From Mixta tenebrionis (GTDB taxonomy: Bacteria; Pseudomonadota; Gammaproteobacteria; Enterobacterales; Enterobacteriaceae), in assembly GCF_006517625.1 (NCBI RefSeq), contig NZ_VHQI01000008.1:13050-77049 (forward strand): a stretch of DNA of 64,000 nucleotides, read 5' to 3'. Positions 9,416 through 20,302 of this stretch are shown one piece after another. The notes under the pieces are model-generated. The model was not told the DNA's origin and made no database searches. It saw nothing but the letters and a program-made list of their open reading frames with translations. How positions within the stretch are numbered: position 1 is the stretch's first letter; each line of letters begins with the position of its first letter. Made by a program: the position numbers and the translations under genes.

Positions 9416-10370
9416 ATCCTTTCAGTTTCAGCGTTGCCGGCTTGCCATCCTGCAACAGCACCAGGCCTTCCGATTCCGGCCCCAGCTGGCCAATACAGGT
9501 CCAGGGCACGCCGAGATTACCCAGCGCCACGTCCAGCGCGCCGCGGTTAATTTCCGGCACGGTAAAGCAGAGCTCATAATCTTCGCCGCCGCTTAACGCC
9601 CAGCGCTGCGCCTGCTCCAGCGGAAAATGGTCGCGCAGTACGGCAGAGATCGGCAGCGCATCGAGATTCACGCGCGCGCCGCATTCGCTGGCCTTCAGGA
9701 TATGACCGAGATCGGAAATCAGCCCATCGGAGAGATCGATCGCCGCGCTGGCCAGGTTACGCAGCGCCTGGCCCTGCAAAATACGCGGCATCGGACGCAG
9801 ATGACGCTTGATTAGCGCCTCATGAGCTGCCGGATCGGTAATACGCTCGCGATGCTGCAGCAGCGCCAGCCCCGCCGCGCTGTCGCCCAGCGTGCCGGTA
9901 ACGTAGATCCAGTCGCCAGGGCGCGCTCCGCTGCGCCGCAGCGCCTTTCCGGCAGGCACCAGTCCATGAATGCCCAGCGTCAGGCTGCGCGGACCGCGTG
10001 TGGTATCGCCGCCGATCAGCTGCATATCATAGTAGTCCAGCAGTTCGAACAGGCTGTCGCTAAACGCTTTTAGCCACTCTTCGTCTACCTCCGGCAGCGT
10101 CAGCGCCAGCGTCAGCCACGCGGGATCGGCGCCCATCGCCGCCAGATCGCTTAAGTTAACCGCCAGTGCTTTATAGCCGAGATCGGCTGGATGGATATCG
10201 CGCAGGAAGTGGATGCCTTCCACCAGCGTATCGGTACTGATGGCAAGGGTCTGCTTTTCCGGCACGTTCAATAACGCGCAGTCGTCGCCGATACCCTTTT
10301 CCACATCGCGACGTGAGCTTGTCACGCGATTAAAATAACGCGCGATCAGTTCAAATTCGCCACATGACAT
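9393..10370 (-). CDS. thiL: Thiamine-monophosphate kinase
   Basis: The 325-aa product equals E. coli ThiL in length. It is an AIR-synthase/PurM-type ATP-binding fold that phosphorylates thiamine monophosphate to the active diphosphate. The N-terminal GIGDDCALL and the motifs LSDLAAMGA and IGGDTTRGP bind Mg-ATP. It lies between nusB and pgpA on the minus strand. A hairpin terminator sits in the nusB-thiL gap, so thiL may be partly uncoupled from nusB. Confidence 0.97.
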   Translation of the reverse strand: MSCGEFELIARYFNRVTSSRRDVEKGIGDDCALLNVPEKQTLAISTDTLVEGIHFLRDIHPADLGYKALAVNLSDLAAMGADPAWLTLALTLPEVDEEWLKAFSDSLFELLDYYDMQLIGGDTTRGPRSLTLGIHGLVPAGKALRRSGARPGDWIYVTGTLGDSAAGLALLQHRERITDPAAHEALIKRHLRPMPRILQGQALRNLASAAIDLSDGLISDLGHILKASECGARVNLDALPISAVLRDHFPLEQAQRWALSGGEDYELCFTVPEINRGALDVALGNLGVPWTCIGQLGPESEGLVLLQDGKPATLKLKGFDHFDAR

Positions 10371-10390
10371 AATGAAATTCCGCTGAACCT

Positions 10391-10420
10391 GAAAAGAAAA
10401 GGCCGGAGATGCTCCGGCCT
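10391..10420 (-). terminator. Terminator between nusB and thiL
   Basis: On the minus strand the stem AGGCCGGAG / CTCCGGCCT with a 3-nt loop is followed by TTTTCTTTTC, a classic intrinsic terminator just past nusB. It would reduce read-through into thiL-pgpA. Confidence 0.85.
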
Positions 10421-10427
10421 CAGAAGA

Positions 10428-10847
10428 TTATTTCTTGTTGGGGCGGATTTGTGGAGCAGCTTTATCCAGTACACCGTTAACAAACTTATGGCTGTCTTCA
10501 GCACCGAATACTTTCGCCAGCTCAATACCTTCGTTGATCGCCACTTTATACGGCACATCGCTACGCTTGCTCAGTTCATAGAGAGAAACGCGCAGGATGG
10601 CTTTTTCCACCTGGCCCAGCTCTTCCAGCTGGCGCGACAGATAAGGCTTCATCAGACCATCAAGGTACGCGCTGTTGGTCGCAACGCCAGCCAGCAGCTC
10701 GCGGAAGTAGTTGATATCAACATCTTTGACATCCTGTTCCGCGAGAAACTGATATTCAATATCAGCAATGTCATTATGGGACAACTGCCAGGAGTAAAGC
10801 GCCTGGACAGCACACTCACGGGCGCGGCGACGAGCAGCAGGTTTCAC
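10428..10847 (-). CDS. nusB: Transcription antitermination factor NusB
   Basis: A 139-aa all-helical protein, identical in length to E. coli NusB. The Arg-rich N-terminus ([17 protein letters not shown]) binds boxA RNA with NusE/S10 in rRNA antitermination. The C-terminus [16 protein letters not shown] is typical. It lies 19 nt downstream of ribE, in the conserved rib-nus operon. Confidence 0.97.
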   Translation of the reverse strand: MKPAARRRARECAVQALYSWQLSHNDIADIEYQFLAEQDVKDVDINYFRELLAGVATNSAYLDGLMKPYLSRQLEELGQVEKAILRVSLYELSKRSDVPYKVAINEGIELAKVFGAEDSHKFVNGVLDKAAPQIRPNKK

Positions 10848-10866
10848 AAAAATCCCCTTACAAAAA

Positions 10867-11337
10867 TCAGGCTTTGATGGCTTTCAATACGTTAATCATT
10901 TCGAGCGCGGTCAGTGCGGCTTCCGCACCTTTATTGCCCGCTTTGGTTCCGGCGCGTTCAATCGCCTGCTCGATATTTTCCGTGGTCAGGACGCCAAAGG
11001 CGACCGGGATGTCGCTGTTCATAGCGACGCTGGCAAGACCAGAGCTGGCTTCACCGGCAACAAATTCGAAGTGCGCGGTGCCGCCGCGAATGACGGTGCC
11101 CAGCGCAATAACGGCATCATGCTTGCCCGCTTTGGCGACGGCGCGCGCCGTTATCGGCAGTTCATAGGCGCCCGGCACCCAGACCACGGTGATGTTTTCA
11201 TCTTTCACCTGGCCGATGCGTTTTAGCGCATCGATCGCGCCTTCCAGCAGACTGTCGTTAATAAAGTTGTTAAAACGCGCGATAATGATGGCGACTTTCG
11301 CTTCCGGCGTGGCAACAGCAGCTTCGATAATTTTCAT
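10867..11337 (-). CDS. ribE: 6,7-dimethyl-8-ribityllumazine synthase
   Basis: The 156-aa subunit of the lumazine synthase capsid, the penultimate step of riboflavin synthesis. Conserved blocks are [47 protein letters not shown] and [25 protein letters not shown] precedes the ATG. The gene lies between ribD and nusB. The symbol ribH is also used for this gene. Confidence 0.97.
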   Translation of the reverse strand: MKIIEAAVATPEAKVAIIIARFNNFINDSLLEGAIDALKRIGQVKDENITVVWVPGAYELPITARAVAKAGKHDAVIALGTVIRGGTAHFEFVAGEASSGLASVAMNSDIPVAFGVLTTENIEQAIERAGTKAGNKGAEAALTALEMINVLKAIKA

Positions 11338-11426
11338 AGTTTTCCTTTCAGGGTTCTTATTAGCCCCGCAGGGGGGCGGATTCTATCACACTCTTTCGCA
11401 CTCTGCTTCCGCTTTTCCGCAGGGCG

Positions 11427-12533
11427 TTAAACCGGGCGGAGTGTCAGACGCAGATCGGGACCGACCTGCGCCACTTCGCTAAAGCTGAAGGCGGGCGCAT
11501 CATGCAGCCGCTCCAGCCCCGGCAGGGTACAAAGACCGCGCGCGCTGTCGCCTAATAGTTTAGGCGCCAGATAGACGATAAGCTCATCAACTACGCCGGC
11601 ACGCAGCAGCGCGCCAGCGAGCTGCGCGCCAGCTTCTACCCAAATATGGTTGATTTGCTGTTTGCCCAGCAGCATCATCAGCGCGACCAGATCGATGCGC
11701 TGATTAAGCGCCGGAACCTGCAGCTGACGCACGCCGGGCGGCCATGCCTGATTTTCATCGCTCTGCAGGCGGGCCAGCCAGGTTTCTCCCGGCTGCTGCG
11801 CCAGACGATGCTGCGGCGTGACCCGGTTGCGGCTGTCGACAATTACCCGTACCGGCTGACGCAGATTTTCTACCGGATAGTCAGCCTGAATATCCGCGCC
11901 CAGCTCCTGCCAGCGTACCGTTAATGCCGGATCGTCCGCCAGCACGGTAGCGCTGCTGCTCAGGATTGCCGAGCACTGCGCACGCAGGCGCTGCACATCC
12001 TGCCGCGCCTGCGGCGAGGTGATCCACTGGCTTTCACCGCTGGCCATTGCCGTCCGGCCATCCAGCGACGCGCCAAGCTTGAGCTGCACAAACGGAAATC
12101 CGGTACGCATACGCTTTAAGAAGCCGCGGTTCAGCGCTTCCGCCTCCGCCATCATCAGGCCATGACTGACCTCAACGCCCGCCTGCTGCAGGCGATACAG
12201 CCCGCGCCCCGCCACTTCCGGGTTAGGGTCCTGCATCGCCGCCACTACGCGGCTTACGCCGGCGGCAATCAGCGCATCGCAGCAGGGCGGCGTGCGTCCG
12301 TGATGGCTGCACGGCTCCAGCGTGACGTAAGCGGTAGCGCCTTTGGCGCGCTCGCCCGCCATACGCAGCGCATGTACTTCCGCATGCGGCTCACCGGCCC
12401 GCTGGTGCCAGCCTTCGCCGACGATCTCCCCATCGCGTACAATGACGCAGCCGACATTAGGGTTAGGGGTGGTAGTAAATTTTCCGCGCCACGCCAGCAT
12501 CAGCGCACGCGCCATATATTTTTCATCACGCAT
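11427..12533 (-). CDS. ribD: Bifunctional diaminohydroxyphosphoribosylaminopyrimidine deaminase / reductase
   Basis: A 368-aa two-domain riboflavin enzyme. The N-terminal deaminase has the zinc motif HAEVHAL with PCSHHGRTPPCCDAL. The C-terminal NADPH-dependent reductase begins near residue 145 (PFVQLKLGASLDGRTA). It starts 3 nt after the nrdR stop, so nrdR-ribD are one transcript. An 89-base gap to ribE contains a small GC-rich hairpin. Confidence 0.97.
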   Translation of the reverse strand: MRDEKYMARALMLAWRGKFTTTPNPNVGCVIVRDGEIVGEGWHQRAGEPHAEVHALRMAGERAKGATAYVTLEPCSHHGRTPPCCDALIAAGVSRVVAAMQDPNPEVAGRGLYRLQQAGVEVSHGLMMAEAEALNRGFLKRMRTGFPFVQLKLGASLDGRTAMASGESQWITSPQARQDVQRLRAQCSAILSSSATVLADDPALTVRWQELGADIQADYPVENLRQPVRVIVDSRNRVTPQHRLAQQPGETWLARLQSDENQAWPPGVRQLQVPALNQRIDLVALMMLLGKQQINHIWVEAGAQLAGALLRAGVVDELIVYLAPKLLGDSARGLCTLPGLERLHDAPAFSFSEVAQVGPDLRLTLRPV

Positions 12534-12536
12534 GGC

Positions 12537-12986
12537 TTAATCCTGTAAGCGGGCGATCTCTTCGCCGAATTCGCGAATGTCTTCAAAGCTGCGGTAAACC
12601 GAGGCAAAGCGGATATAGGCTACTTTATCCAGCTTTTTCAGCTCATCCATCACCAGGTTGCCGATCATTTTACTGGGTATTTCACGTTCGCCGGTAGCGC
12701 GCAGCTGCGTTTTGATATGGCTGATAGCATTTTCCACCGCATCCGAGCTGACCGGACGTTTTTCCAGCGCTTTTACCATGCCGCTGCGCAGTTTATCTTC
12801 GTTAAAGGGTTCGCGAACATCGTTACTTTTGATGACGCGCGGCATCACCAGTTCCGCCACTTCAAAAGTGGTAAAGCGTTCATGACAGTCCAGGCACTGG
12901 CGGCGACGGCGTACCGAAGTACCTTCGCCAACCAGACGGGAATCAATCACTTTGGTATCCACAGCGGAACAAAATGGGCAATGCAT
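12537..12986 (-). CDS. nrdR: Transcriptional repressor NrdR
   Basis: A 149-aa regulator of ribonucleotide reductase operons. The zinc ribbon cysteines are at 3, 6, 31 and 34 (CPFC...CLDC), followed by an ATP-cone domain from about residue 46 ([18 protein letters not shown]). It is the first gene of the minus-strand rib-nus block and diverges from yajI. Confidence 0.97.
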   Translation of the reverse strand: MHCPFCSAVDTKVIDSRLVGEGTSVRRRRQCLDCHERFTTFEVAELVMPRVIKSNDVREPFNEDKLRSGMVKALEKRPVSSDAVENAISHIKTQLRATGEREIPSKMIGNLVMDELKKLDKVAYIRFASVYRSFEDIREFGEEIARLQD

Positions 12987-13118
12987 GACATATCCTGATG
13001 GTTCACAAAATTAAACCTTAGTGTACCCCGAAGCCCATGACAACCAAAGCCTCTGGGGGCTGGCAAGGCATTTTTCTGTGCGACATGGCACAGGCAGCGC
13101 GCTTTTTCGCTCTCTCCG

Positions 13119-13152
13119 ACGCTTTCACCTAAGCTTATGTAAGTGAAAGCGT
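13119..13152 (+). promoter_or_regulatory. Perfect 10-bp inverted repeat in the yajI leader
   Basis: ACGCTTTCAC and GTGAAAGCGT flank a 14-base centre containing TAAGCTTA, ending 3 nt before the yajI ribosome site (AGGAGG at about 13155-13160). It could be an operator or a 5' leader hairpin. The function is unknown. Confidence 0.5.
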
Positions 13153-13168
13153 TAGGAGGAGAGTAAAA

Positions 13169-13705
13169 ATGAGAACAGGGCTTCTTTTGCTGCCGCTACT
13201 GGGCATCGTGTTGCTTAGCGGCTGCGCCGCGCCGCCAGCGAAGACTGAGGCGCTGGATCGGCAGGTGATTAAGCTGAATCAGCAGGTTTTGCAGCTGTCC
13301 CGTCAGGCCAGCGCGCTGGAATTGCAGAATAAGCTTAACAGTCAGTCGGCTCAGGGCGCATGGCTGTTGCCTGCGGCCAGTAGTCGCGTGGAGCTGGCAA
13401 GCCTTGCCGGGCCGTTGATGCTGTCGCTGACGCGCATTGAGCCGGAGGCAAGCGGGACGCGGGCGCTGCTTACGCTTCGCTCCGCCGGCGATGCTCCGCT
13501 GCAAAATCTGCGCATGCAGGTTGAATGGGGCGAGCTGGATGCCGCCACCGGGCAGCCGCTGAGCGGCAGCGCGCTGTCGCAAACTATTGAGGTGCGCAAC
13601 ACGCTGTTGCCAGCAGCATGGCAGCCGGTGCCGCTGCGCCTGAGCGGCCTGACGCCGGATCGATTAGGCTACGTACGGGTGCATGGCGTGGAGCCGCTCC
13701 ACTAA
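13169..13705 (+). CDS. yajI: YajI-type DUF3251 lipoprotein
   Basis: A 178-aa lipoprotein. The signal peptide ends LLSGC with the lipid-bearing Cys19, followed by a short coiled coil rich in Gln/Leu (about residues 28-60) and a beta-rich domain. Length, position next to nrdR and sequence match E. coli YajI (179 aa, function unknown). The strong AGGAGGAGAG ribosome site supports the ATG at 13169. E. coli tsx and yajD, which lie between yajI and secF, are absent here. Confidence 0.85.
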   Translation: MRTGLLLLPLLGIVLLSGCAAPPAKTEALDRQVIKLNQQVLQLSRQASALELQNKLNSQSAQGAWLLPAASSRVELASLAGPLMLSLTRIEPEASGTRALLTLRSAGDAPLQNLRMQVEWGELDAATGQPLSGSALSQTIEVRNTLLPAAWQPVPLRLSGLTPDRLGYVRVHGVEPLH

Positions 13706-13710
13706 GTTAT

Positions 13711-13891
13711 GCCCGGCGCTGCCCTTCAGCATTGTGCCGGCGCCGCGCCCGGCCAGCGGCGGCCAGGCCGTTACGTAAAGACGCCGTAAATCCTCCTGGA
13801 GGCTCTGCCGCGTCATCCATGACGCGGAAGCTTTACTTCAGACCTGCCCGGCGCTGCCCTTCAGCATTGTGTGGCGCCGCGCCCGGCCAGC
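13711..13891. repeat. Pair of ~46-bp direct repeats flanking an inverted repeat
   Basis: GCCCGGCGCTGCCCTTCAGC and the following ~26 bases occur at 13711-13757 and again at 13846-13891, differing by one indel and one substitution. Between them lies a perfect palindrome CCGCGTCAT-cc-ATGACGCGG (about 13808-13827). The segment is non-coding and lies between yajI and secF, where E. coli carries yajD and tsx. Confidence 0.85.
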
Positions 13892-13929
13892 AGCGAACCG
13901 GGCGTTATCCATTCAATCTGGTGATGTAA

Positions 13930-13953
13930 AAAAGGCCGCATTAGCGGCCTTTT
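13930..13953. terminator. Bidirectional terminator between yajI and secF
   Basis: AAAAGGCCGC-atta-GCGGCCTTTT forms a symmetric 10-bp stem with T-runs on both strands, serving the convergent yajI and yajC-secD-secF transcripts. Confidence 0.9.
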
Positions 13954-13973
13954 AATCACTGATATTACCGTGC

Positions 13974-14942
13974 TTACGGCAGAATCGAAGGCTGATCCGC
14001 GCCCTCTTTTTCTACTTTCTGCTGCAGCATATGCTCGCGCTTCATACCCATTTTCAGCGCCAGCGCCGAAGCGACGTAGATAGAGGAAACCGTACCGATG
14101 GAAACCCCGATCAGCATGGTCAGCGAGAAGCCTTCCAGCAGCGCGCCGCCAAAGATAAACAGCATCAGTACCACCACCAGCGTCGTGGCGGAAGTCATGA
14201 TAGTACGGCTTAGCGTCTGCGTCAGAGAAACGTTGAAGATCTCATAAGGCGTACCGCGACGGATTTTACGGAAGTTTTCACGAATACGGTCCGATACCAC
14301 GATGCTGTCGTTCAGCGAGTAGCCAATCACCGACATCAGAGAAGCAATGATGGTGAGATCGATCTCGATATGAAACAGCGACAGGATACCAAGCGTAATG
14401 ATCACGTCGTGCGCCAGCGCCAGTACCGCGCCAAGCGCCAGACGCCATTCGAAACGAAAGCCGACATATATCAGGATACAGATCAGCGCCACCAGCAGCG
14501 CCATGCCGCCCGCCTGCGCCAGATCGCTGCCCACGCTGGGTCCGACGAACTCAATACGCTTAACCGCCGCGTTTTGACCGGCAGCCTGATTAATTACCGT
14601 AACAACCTTGTTGCCCAGTTCCTGACCCGCATTACCCGCGTTCGGCGACAGGCGCACCATAACGTCGCGGCTGCTGCCGAAGTTCTGCACCTGGGGTTCC
14701 ACGAAGCCCGCTTTTTCCAGCGCGCCGCGCAGCGTATCCAGTTCGGCCGGTTTTTCCAGGTTGATTTCAATGACGGTACCGCCAGTGAAATCCAGCCCCC
14801 AGTTAAAACCGCGCACGCCCATGATGATAACCGACGCGATCAGCAGCAGCCCGGACAGGGTAAAGGCCAGCGTATCCCAGCGCATAAAGTCATGAACTTT
14901 ACGGCCATAGTTTAATTGTTCAACACTATATTGCTGTGCCAC
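13974..14942 (-). CDS. secF: Protein translocase subunit SecF
   Basis: A 322-aa RND-like inner-membrane protein with six predicted membrane segments. With SecD it uses the proton motive force to pull preproteins through SecYEG. Signatures include [15 protein letters not shown] after the first membrane helix and [20 protein letters not shown]. The start is 10 nt from the secD stop. It is the last gene of the queA-tgt-yajC-secD-secF block. Confidence 0.98.
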   Translation of the reverse strand: MAQQYSVEQLNYGRKVHDFMRWDTLAFTLSGLLLIASVIIMGVRGFNWGLDFTGGTVIEINLEKPAELDTLRGALEKAGFVEPQVQNFGSSRDVMVRLSPNAGNAGQELGNKVVTVINQAAGQNAAVKRIEFVGPSVGSDLAQAGGMALLVALICILIYVGFRFEWRLALGAVLALAHDVIITLGILSLFHIEIDLTIIASLMSVIGYSLNDSIVVSDRIRENFRKIRRGTPYEIFNVSLTQTLSRTIMTSATTLVVVLMLFIFGGALLEGFSLTMLIGVSIGTVSSIYVASALALKMGMKREHMLQQKVEKEGADQPSILP

Positions 14943-14952
14943 AACCTACTCC

Positions 14953-16800
14953 TCAGATAGACAGCTTGTTGATGCGTTTGCCGCCATACAACAGGTTAAC
15001 AATGGCACGCGTACCAACAATGGCGGTGAACATCGAGGTGCCCACGCCGATCGCGGTGGTAATGGCGAAGCCCTTAATGGAGCCGGTGCCGACCGCATAC
15101 AGAATAATGGCGGTAATCAGCGTGGTAACGTTGGCGTCAATAATACTGGAGAACGCGCCTTTATAGCCCTCGTGAATCGCCTGCTGAACGGTACGCCCGT
15201 TCTTCAGCTCTTCTTTGATACGCTCATTTATCAGTACGTTGGCATCAACGGCAACCGCCAGCGTCAACACGATACCGGCGATGCCGGGCATCGTTAAGGT
15301 CGCGCCCGGCAGCAGCGACATAATACCGACGATCAGCACCAGGTTGGCGACCAGCGCGGTGGTGGCGATAACGCCGAACTTTTTATAGTAAACCACCATA
15401 AAGAGAATCGATGCGATCAGGCCCCACAGGCAGGCTTCCAGACCCTGGGTAATGTTTTGCTGCCCCATTGTCGGCCCGATAGTACGCTCTTCAACAATCT
15501 GAATCGGCGCAATCAGCGCGCCGGCACGCAGCAGCAGCGAAAGCTGGCGCGCTTCGTTCGGGTTGTTGATGCCGGTAATACGGAAGCTGTTGCCCAGACG
15601 CGACTGAATATTCGCCACGTTGATCACTTCTTCCTGCTTAACCAGAATCGCGCGTCCGTTAGCGTCTTTCTTACCGCTGTCTTTATACTCGACAAACAGC
15701 GTCGCCATCGGTTTACCGATATTATCTTTGGTAAAGTTCGACATCATATTGCCGCCCGCGCTATCGAGCGAAATATTAACCTGCGGTTGGTTATATTCGT
15801 CGGTGCTGGAGGTGGAATCGGTAATATGATCGCCGGTAAGGATAACGCGTTTGTACAGCACCACCGGCTGCCCTTCGCGCGTCTGCTTCACTTCGGAATC
15901 GCCCGGCACGCGGCCTTTAGCAGCGGCATTCGCATCCACCATGGTATTAACCAGACGGAATTCCAGCGTCGCCGTAGCGCCAAGAATCTCTTTCGCGCGC
16001 GCGGTATCCTGAATACCCGGCAGCTCAACCACAATGCGGTCGGCCCCCTGACGCTGTACCAGCGGTTCGGCAACGCCCAGTTGATTAACGCGGTTACGCA
16101 GGATATTGATGTTCTGCTGCACGGCATATTCACGCGCTTCACGCAGGCGTTCATCGCTCATTACCGCGCGCAGCGTGTTATCGCCGCGGCTGTTGATCAC
16201 CAGATCGCGATGGCGGCCGGAGAGGTAGCTTACGGCGTCATCCCGCGCAGCGTTGTCGCGGAAACGAATTTCTACGCCGTAGTTATCAATTTTGCGCACG
16301 TTGCTATAAGGAATGCCCTTCTCGCGCAGATCGCTGCGCAGGCCGTCGGTATTCTGCTCCTGCAGCTTACCGAGCGCGGTATCCATATCCACTTCCATCA
16401 GGAAGTGCACGCCGCCGCGCAGGTCCAGACCCAGCTTCATCGGCTGCGCCGCCACCATTTCCAGCCATTTCGGCGTGGCGGGCGCCAGGTTAAGCGCGAC
16501 AACATAATCTTCGCCCAGCGCGCTCAGCAGCGCTTCACGGGCGCGCAGCTGCACATCCGTATTGGCGAAACGCGCCAGGATGGCGCCCTGCTCCAGCGCA
16601 ATGGATTTGCTCTGAATATTTTCTTGTTTTAATACGTTTTGGATCTGGTCCAGCGTTTGCTCACTGGCGGCGCTTCCGCGCGCACCAGTGATCTGAACGG
16701 CCGGATCCTCTCCATACAGGTTAGGAAGTGCATACAGCAGACCGACGGCGATAACCACGATCAGCATAATGTATTTCCATAAAGGATAACGGTTTAACAC
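14953..16800 (-). CDS. secD: Protein translocase subunit SecD
   Basis: A 615-aa inner-membrane protein, the same length as E. coli SecD. It has an N-terminal membrane helix, the P1 periplasmic region beginning at [16 protein letters not shown], and five C-terminal helices with [27 protein letters not shown]. It partners SecF in export. A 22-nt gap separates it from yajC upstream. Confidence 0.98.
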   Translation of the reverse strand: MLNRYPLWKYIMLIVVIAVGLLYALPNLYGEDPAVQITGARGSAASEQTLDQIQNVLKQENIQSKSIALEQGAILARFANTDVQLRAREALLSALGEDYVVALNLAPATPKWLEMVAAQPMKLGLDLRGGVHFLMEVDMDTALGKLQEQNTDGLRSDLREKGIPYSNVRKIDNYGVEIRFRDNAARDDAVSYLSGRHRDLVINSRGDNTLRAVMSDERLREAREYAVQQNINILRNRVNQLGVAEPLVQRQGADRIVVELPGIQDTARAKEILGATATLEFRLVNTMVDANAAAKGRVPGDSEVKQTREGQPVVLYKRVILTGDHITDSTSSTDEYNQPQVNISLDSAGGNMMSNFTKDNIGKPMATLFVEYKDSGKKDANGRAILVKQEEVINVANIQSRLGNSFRITGINNPNEARQLSLLLRAGALIAPIQIVEERTIGPTMGQQNITQGLEACLWGLIASILFMVVYYKKFGVIATTALVANLVLIVGIMSLLPGATLTMPGIAGIVLTLAVAVDANVLINERIKEELKNGRTVQQAIHEGYKGAFSSIIDANVTTLITAIILYAVGTGSIKGFAITTAIGVGTSMFTAIVGTRAIVNLLYGGKRINKLSI

Positions 16801-16822
16801 GGCAGTTCCCTTAGGAAAACTA

Positions 16823-17158
16823 TCAATTAAGCGCCTTCATCGTACCTTTCGGCAGAACGGCAGCCACGAAATCACGTTTAATAATTACTTCATTGTTATC
16901 ATTCAACGCAATAGTGATATAGCCAGTTTCCGCTACTTTGGTAACGCGCCCTACCAGACCGCCGGTCGTCAGCACTTCCTCACCCTTTGAAATGGAATCC
17001 ATCAGTTTTTTGTGCTCTTTGGCACGTTTTTGCTGCGGACGCAGGATCATGAAGTAGAAAATCAGGCCGAACACGGCCAGCATAATCACCAGAGAATATG
17101 GACTTCCCTGAGAAGGTGCGCCTGTTGCTGCCACTGCGTCAGAAATGAAAAAACTCAT
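16823..17158 (-). CDS. yajC: Sec translocon accessory subunit YajC
   Basis: A 111-aa single-span inner-membrane protein of the SecDF-YajC complex. The membrane segment is about residues 20-41 ([17 protein letters not shown]), followed by the basic [12 protein letters not shown]. The ATG at 17158 gives [11 protein letters not shown] as in E. coli. An in-frame TTG one codon upstream is not needed. Confidence 0.97.
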   Translation of the reverse strand: MSFFISDAVAATGAPSQGSPYSLVIMLAVFGLIFYFMILRPQQKRAKEHKKLMDSISKGEEVLTTGGLVGRVTKVAETGYITIALNDNNEVIIKRDFVAAVLPKGTMKALN

Positions 17159-17182
17159 CAAATTTCCCTCATTGTTTAATTA

Positions 17183-18373
<1,191 letters not shown>

Positions 18374-18377
18374 TTAG

Positions 18378-19448
18378 TCAGGCGCCGACCTTCTCGTCGG
18401 GCGCCTGGGGATTACGGGTGATAAACATCGCATCGCCGTAGCTGAAAAAACGATATTGCTGCGCCACCGCTTCACGATAGGCGTTCATCGTATGGCGATA
18501 GCCCGCAAAGGCGGAAACCAGCATAATCAGCGTCGATTCCGGCAGATGGAAATTGGTGATCAGCGCATCGATGAGCTGATAACGGTAGCCAGGATAGATA
18601 AAGATCTGCGTATCATCAAAGAACGGCGCGATAAGCGCGTCCCCGGCGGCCTGAGCCGCGCTCTCCAGCGAACGAACCGAAGTCGTGCCGACCGCCACCA
18701 CGCGATTGCCGCGCGCTTTGCAGGCCAACACCGCATCCACTACCTCCTGCGGCACTTCGGCATATTCGGAGTGCATGATATGGTCTTCGATACTATCCAC
18801 GCGCACCGGCTGGAAGGTGCCGGCGCCGACGTGCAGGGTGACAAACGCCATCTCCACGCCCTTTTCACGCAGCGCCGCCAGCAGCGGTTCGTCAAAATGC
18901 AGACCGGCGGTTGGCGCGGCAACCGCGCCCGGCTTCGCGCTGTAGACCGTTTGATAAAGCTCGCGGTCCGCTTCTTCATCAGGGCGATCGATATAGGGCG
19001 GCAGCGGCATATGGCCGATGGCGTTCAGGATATCAAGCACGCTGCGCGCGTCGGCAAATTCGATTTCAAACAGCGCGCCATGACGCGCCACCATGGTGGC
19101 GCGCACGCTTTCATCATCGCCGAACAGCAGCTCTGCGCCCGGTTTCGGCGCTTTAGAGGCGCGCACGTGCGCCAGTACGCGCTTGTCATCCAGCATACGC
19201 TCCACCAGCATTTCTATCTTGCCGCCGCTGGCTTTGCGCCCGTAAACACGGGCCGGAATAACGCGGGTATTATTAAATACCAGCAGATCGCCGGGGTTCA
19301 GCTTATCAAGCACGTCGGTGAACACGCCATGGCTCAGCGCGCCATCGGGGCCGTTCAGCGACAGTAGCCGACATCCGCTGCGTTGGGGCTGCGGATAATG
19401 GGCAATCAACGACTCTGGTAATGCAAAAGAAAAATCGGCAACGCGCAT
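18378..19448 (-). CDS. queA: S-adenosylmethionine:tRNA ribosyltransferase-isomerase
   Basis: A 356-aa enzyme that transfers the ribosyl moiety of SAM to preQ1 in tRNA, making epoxyqueuosine. The N-terminus [19 protein letters not shown] and the block [14 protein letters not shown] are family hallmarks. It is first in the queA-tgt-yajC-secDF block and diverges from acpH. Confidence 0.98.
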   Translation of the reverse strand: MRVADFSFALPESLIAHYPQPQRSGCRLLSLNGPDGALSHGVFTDVLDKLNPGDLLVFNNTRVIPARVYGRKASGGKIEMLVERMLDDKRVLAHVRASKAPKPGAELLFGDDESVRATMVARHGALFEIEFADARSVLDILNAIGHMPLPPYIDRPDEEADRELYQTVYSAKPGAVAAPTAGLHFDEPLLAALREKGVEMAFVTLHVGAGTFQPVRVDSIEDHIMHSEYAEVPQEVVDAVLACKARGNRVVAVGTTSVRSLESAAQAAGDALIAPFFDDTQIFIYPGYRYQLIDALITNFHLPESTLIMLVSAFAGYRHTMNAYREAVAQQYRFFSYGDAMFITRNPQAPDEKVGA

Positions 19449-19539
19449 ACATAGTGTCTTACGGATAACAAACAGGCGGCATAGTCTAGCGGAAAAGCGG
19501 CAAATTCTGAACTGTTACCCGGCATCCATTCTGTTAGCG

Positions 19540-19545
19540 TATACT
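19540..19545 (+). promoter_or_regulatory. -10 element very close to the acpH start
   Basis: TATACT ends only 6 nt before the acpH ATG at 19552. No Shine-Dalgarno is visible (GCGTGG precedes the ATG). Transcription from this element would give a leaderless or near-leaderless mRNA. No good -35 is seen at 16-18 nt. Confidence 0.4.
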
Positions 19546-19551
19546 GCGTGG

Positions 19552-20133
19552 ATGAACTTTCTTGCGCATCTTCATCTGGCCTCGCTGGCCAACAGCTCGC
19601 TGGCGGGCAATCTGATAGCGGATTATGTGCGTGGCGATCCGCTGCCGCACTGGCCTGCCGATATCGCCGCCGGCATCGCCCTGCATCGGCGTCTCGACGC
19701 CCTGACCGACGCCCTGCCGGAGGTACGCAGCGCTAAACGTCTGTTCCGCGACAGCACGCGCCGGGTAGCGCCGATCACGCTGGATGTCGTCTGGGATCAT
19801 TTTCTTTCACGCTACTGGCAGCGTCTCGTACCTGACCAGCCGCTGCCGCTGTTTCTCGCTCAGGCGCAGAGACAAATCGAGCCGATACTGCCTCAATCGC
19901 CTGAAGGCTTTCAGCGCCTTAATCAATATCTGTGGCGCGAGCGCTGGATGGAGCATTATGCCGAAGCCGCCTACCTGCAGCAGGTATTGCGCGGCATGGC
20001 GTCGCGGCGGCCGCGGCTGGCGGCGCTTAGCGATTCCTGGCATGATTTTCACGCTAATTACTCCGCGCTGGAGACGCTGTTCTGGCAGTTTTATCCGCGT
20101 CTGATGGCGCGCGCCGCGGCGCAGCAACTTTAA
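19552..20133 (+). CDS. acpH: Acyl carrier protein phosphodiesterase
   Basis: A 193-aa protein, the same length as E. coli AcpH, beginning [20 protein letters not shown]. It removes the 4'-phosphopantetheine prosthetic group from ACP, using an HD-like Mn-dependent fold. The histidine and aspartate residues in the N-terminal block and [10 protein letters not shown] fit the family. It sits divergent to queA, as in E. coli. Confidence 0.95.
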   Translation: MNFLAHLHLASLANSSLAGNLIADYVRGDPLPHWPADIAAGIALHRRLDALTDALPEVRSAKRLFRDSTRRVAPITLDVVWDHFLSRYWQRLVPDQPLPLFLAQAQRQIEPILPQSPEGFQRLNQYLWRERWMEHYAEAAYLQQVLRGMASRRPRLAALSDSWHDFHANYSALETLFWQFYPRLMARAAAQQL

Positions 20134-20302
20134 CCGCGCCGGCTGAGCCGGTCAGTTTACGATATCCCTTCGCGCCAGGCTTTGGTAGACTCGCCCTGCT
20201 TAACGCAGGCGAGGCGGCCTGTTTGCCCGCCGCCGACGGAGAATGCTCGCCGTTGCGCCGCGTTGTTAAATAACCAGGACAAGTCTTTCTCAGGGAGAAA
20301 AT

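Noticed and set aside
15457-16632. 391-codon plus-strand open frame
   Set aside because: It is antisense to secD, which is certain. Its composition (Arg, His, Gln rich) is typical of the reverse frame of a GC-rich gene.
18456-19367. 303-codon plus-strand open frame
   Set aside because: Antisense to queA with no ribosome site and shadow-type composition.
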